DNA of 8,146 nucleotides from an uncultured Clostridia bacterium (GTDB taxonomy: Bacteria > Bacillota > Clostridia > UBA1381 > UMGS1253), in NCBI GenBank assembly GCA_937892135.1, contig CALAUK010000113.1:1-8146 (forward strand), given 5' to 3'. The notes under the pieces are model-generated. The model saw only the letters and a list, made by a program, of their open reading frames with translations, made no database searches and was not told where the DNA came from. How positions within the stretch are numbered: position 1 is the first letter of the stretch; each line of letters opens with the position of its first letter. Positions 6,789-8,146 of the stretch are shown piece by piece. A program made the translations under genes and the position numbers.

Positions 6789-7367
6789 TTATTTACGGAA
6801 CGAAAGAGAATTTTCTGTCATACTCTCAACAATTGCCAGAGAATCAACTCTTATTCCGTTTTTGCGAAGCTCATCTCCGCCGCCCTGAAAACCTTTTTCA
6901 ATGCCGATGGCGCAGCCGCAAAGAAATGCCCCCGCCTGATTTACTATATCAATAAGACCTGTAAGCGCATTTCCTTTTGCAAGAAAATCATCAATAACCA
7001 GAATTCTGTCCTCTTTTGAAAGAAAATCCTTGCTTACAACTGCATCATATACGTTCTTTCTTGTAAAAGATGTAACCTTTGAAGAATAAACATCAGATGA
7101 AATATTTCCTGATTTATCTTTTTTTGCAAAAACAACAGGAACTCCCATAAACTGAGATGCTGCAAAGGCAATCGGAATTCCCGAGGTTTCAATAGTTAAA
7201 ATTTTATTAACCTTCTCGTTTTCATAAAGCCTTGCGATTTCCTTTCCCATCTCCAGAAGAAAAGGAACATCAATTCTATGATTTAAAAAGCAATCTACTT
7301 TTAATATATCACCGGGCAAAACCTTGCCTTCATTTAAAATCTTATCTTCAAGCGCTATTATGACCAT
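6789..7367 (-). CDS. xpt: xanthine phosphoribosyltransferase
   Basis: Cytosolic purine-salvage enzyme that joins xanthine to PRPP to give XMP and pyrophosphate. The 192 residues match Bacillus subtilis Xpt in length and layout. Family landmarks are VLPGDILKVDCFLNHRIDV (16-34), the substrate-side TIETSGIPIAFAAS (58-71), VPVVFAKKDKS (76-86) and the PRPP-binding loop RILVIDDFLAKGNA (121-134), then QAGAFLCG and GIEKGFQGGGDEL (155-167). The ATG at 7367 has GGGGAG with short (3-nt) spacing; no better start is near. A near-perfect promoter lies at 7406-7434. It heads the minus-strand block and its stop lies 60 nt before the transporter lipoprotein, so uptake and phosphoribosylation of purines appear to be made together. 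The leader is too short for a purine riboswitch. Confidence 0.95.
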   Translation of the reverse strand: MVIIALEDKILNEGKVLPGDILKVDCFLNHRIDVPFLLEMGKEIARLYENEKVNKILTIETSGIPIAFAASQFMGVPVVFAKKDKSGNISSDVYSSKVTSFTRKNVYDAVVSKDFLSKEDRILVIDDFLAKGNALTGLIDIVNQAGAFLCGCAIGIEKGFQGGGDELRKNGIRVDSLAIVESMTENSLSFRK

Positions 7368-7405
7368 TCACTCCCCATAAAAAAAATAGCTTAGCTAATA
7401 AAAAA

Positions 7406-7434
7406 AGTATAGCATAACAAGATATAAAAGTCAA
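7406..7434 (-). promoter_or_regulatory. sigma-A-type promoter of the xpt-transporter block
   Basis: On the minus strand, -35 TTGACT (7434-7429) and -10 TATACT (7411-7406) are separated by exactly 17 bp, and TATG just before the -10 adds an extended -10-like TG. The predicted start is the A near 7399, giving a leader of about 32 nt before the xpt ATG. The leader holds only a four-pair hairpin (TAGC-TAA-GCTA) followed by a U run. Confidence 0.8.
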
Positions 7435-7466
7435 CAAAATTATTCCTTTTCTGACAATAAAATTTC

Positions 7467-7495
7467 TTGGCTAAACTTTGAATAAAATGTATGAT
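7467..7495 (+). promoter_or_regulatory. sigma-A-type promoter of the Fur-family regulator operon
   Basis: -35 TTGGCT (7467-7472) and -10 TATGAT (7490-7495) are spaced by 17 bp. The predicted start is near 7502, inside the palindrome that begins 2 bp after the -10, so a protein bound there would block RNA polymerase. It is divergent from the xpt promoter; the two -35 boxes are 32 bp apart. Confidence 0.75.
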
Positions 7496-7496
7496 G

Positions 7497-7523
7497 TGAA
7501 ATTGAAATTCAATTTCAATTTCA
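7497..7523. promoter_or_regulatory. 27-bp palindromic Fur-family operator (probable autoregulation site)
   Basis: TGAAATTGAAATT, a central C at 7510, then the exact mirror complement AATTTCAATTTCA: a perfect 13-1-13 inverted repeat. The inner 15 bp, TGAAATT-C-AATTTCA, has the 7-1-7 form of Fur-family boxes (classical TGATAAT-N-ATTATCA). Seen as hexamers it is GAAATT twice, C, then AATTTC twice, parallel to the GATAAT hexamer array of the Fur box with one more unit. It covers the predicted transcription start and ends at the ribosome binding site (AAGGAG, 7523-7528) of the regulator gene. Binding by the adjacent protein is inferred. Confidence 0.75.
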
Positions 7524-7537
7524 AGGAGTGAATCATT

Positions 7538-7963
7538 ATGAATACTCAAAAAACCTACAATACAAAGCAAAAATCTGTTATTCTTGACTTTCTTAAAGCT
7601 AACAAGGGAAAACACTTTACAGTTGATGAAATAGCCTCAAAAATATCTGAAAACGGCGTTTCGATAGGAAAAACAACGGTTTACAGACATTTAGAAAAGC
7701 TTTTCGATGATTTAAGCGTAAGAAAATATGAAATTTCAAAAAATGATGCAGCCTGCTATGAATATACAGGAAATGACCATCAAAATACGTGTCAGTCTCA
7801 TTCTCACCTTAAATGCACAGTCTGCAACAAGCTTTTTCATATTGACTGCGGTATATTAAATTCAATTAATGAGCATATTTTGTCTGATCACGATTTTAAG
7901 GTAGACAGCGCAAAAACGGTGTTCTACGGTGTTTGCAAGAGCTGCAATCAGGAAAGGGCGTGA
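7538..7963 (+). CDS. Fur-family metalloregulator, probably Zur (zinc-responsive)
   Basis: Dimeric metal-sensing repressor of 141 residues, the usual Fur/Zur/PerR length. The N-terminal winged helix carries the recognition helix GKTTVYRHLEKL (44-55). The structural zinc site is the two CxxC pairs Cys93/Cys96 and Cys133/Cys136. Candidate sensing ligands are Cys85, His88 and His90 (CQSHSH), with Asp103 or Cys104 and His118 behind them. A cysteine near the HxH motif is more like Zur than Fur or PerR, but Fur cannot be excluded from one sequence. ATG at 7538 follows AAGGAG (7523-7528) at 9 nt. It has its own promoter and a palindromic operator over the start site, so self-repression with metal is likely. 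A ZnuA/TroA-like lipoprotein starts 4 nt after its stop, which supports zinc (or manganese) uptake as the controlled function. Confidence 0.9.
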   Translation: MNTQKTYNTKQKSVILDFLKANKGKHFTVDEIASKISENGVSIGKTTVYRHLEKLFDDLSVRKYEISKNDAACYEYTGNDHQNTCQSHSHLKCTVCNKLFHIDCGILNSINEHILSDHDFKVDSAKTVFYGVCKSCNQERA

Positions 7964-7967
7964 AAAT

Positions 7968-8146
7968 ATGAAAAAAATTATTTCTCTTTTATGCTTGTTC
8001 ACTATTTGCTTCTCTTTTTCTTCCTGCGATGCAGATAACAAAGAAAAAACAAAACTTACGGTTGTAACAACGCTTTTTCCACAGTATGATTTTGCTAAAA
8101 CAATCGGCGGTGATTTGACAGAGGTTACTCTTCTTTTAAAGCCCGG
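7968..8146 (+). CDS. ZnuA/TroA-like metal ABC transporter substrate-binding lipoprotein, 3'-partial
   Basis: First 59 codons of a metal-binding lipoprotein (cluster A-I solute-binding family) cut by the window end. The signal peptide MKKIISLLCLFTICFSF ends in a lipobox-like FSSC with Cys20 as the lipidated residue; Phe at -3 is less usual than Leu. The mature start reads LTVVTTLFPQYDFAKTIGGD followed by VTLLLKPG, the classic opening of ZnuA/TroA/AdcA proteins, in which the first metal-ligand histidine normally comes shortly after LLxPG, just past the window. ATG at 7968 starts 4 nt after the regulator stop; GGAAAGGG (7951-7958) is a modest ribosome site. Co-transcription with the regulator is nearly certain. 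Zinc is the likely metal given the Zur-like neighbour; manganese remains possible. Confidence 0.88.
   Translation, partial: MKKIISLLCLFTICFSFSSCDADNKEKTKLTVVTTLFPQYDFAKTIGGDLTEVTLLLKP

Noticed and set aside
7368..7400. Small hairpin TAGC-TAA-GCTA followed by a U run in the xpt leader, as an attenuator
   Set aside because: Only four pairs and a three-base loop, too weak for an intrinsic terminator; recorded only as a feature of the short leader.
7391..7615. 74-codon minus-strand open frame across the divergent promoter region
   Set aside because: It overlaps both promoters, the operator and the start of the Fur-family gene and has no recognisable domain; it arises from A+T-rich palindromic DNA.

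Overview
The window is A+T-rich bacterial chromosome. Gene content and order point to an anaerobic low-GC Firmicute (class Clostridia). The evidence is a WalJ-rlmH pair, a clostridial-type D-aminoacyl-tRNA deacylase, a BMP-family nucleoside ABC transporter next to xpt, a Fur-family regulator, strong AGGAGG ribosome binding sites and sigma-A-like promoters. This is inference; there is no rRNA to confirm it. I see no tRNA, rRNA, CRISPR array, insertion sequence, phage gene or attachment site, and no gene-free stretch longer than 300 bases.

Layout. (1) Positions 1-1192, plus strand: the 3' part of a WalJ/YycJ-type metallo-beta-lactamase-fold hydrolase that carries a frameshift near 246-262, followed 12 nt later by rlmH, a 23S rRNA methyltransferase with a TTG start. 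(2) A bidirectional terminator at 1191-1217 separates these from a minus-strand block. (3) The minus block, read from its promoter near 7430 down to 1216, runs xpt (xanthine phosphoribosyltransferase), a BMP-family lipoprotein, a two-domain ABC ATPase, two permeases, a strong terminator at 1681-1710, and dtd. (4) From 7467 a divergent plus-strand unit begins: a Fur/Zur-family regulator under a near-consensus promoter with a perfect 27-bp palindrome over its predicted start point, then the first 59 codons of a ZnuA/TroA-like metal-binding lipoprotein that runs off the window.

How the genes work together. The xpt-bmpA-nupOPQ-like block reads as a purine salvage unit: a lipoprotein captures a nucleoside or nucleobase outside the membrane, the ATPase and two permeases import it, and Xpt converts xanthine to XMP with PRPP. 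The xpt leader is only about 32 nt, too short for the purine riboswitch often found before xpt. The regulator-lipoprotein pair looks like the head of a zinc (or manganese) uptake operon that controls itself through the palindrome.

Nothing here is an obviously new system. The points most worth a second look are the Fur-type hexamer array at 7497-7523, the broken walJ, the two-hairpin spacer with AAAT repeats between the lipoprotein and ATPase genes, and dtd sitting directly behind a strong terminator with no room for its own promoter.
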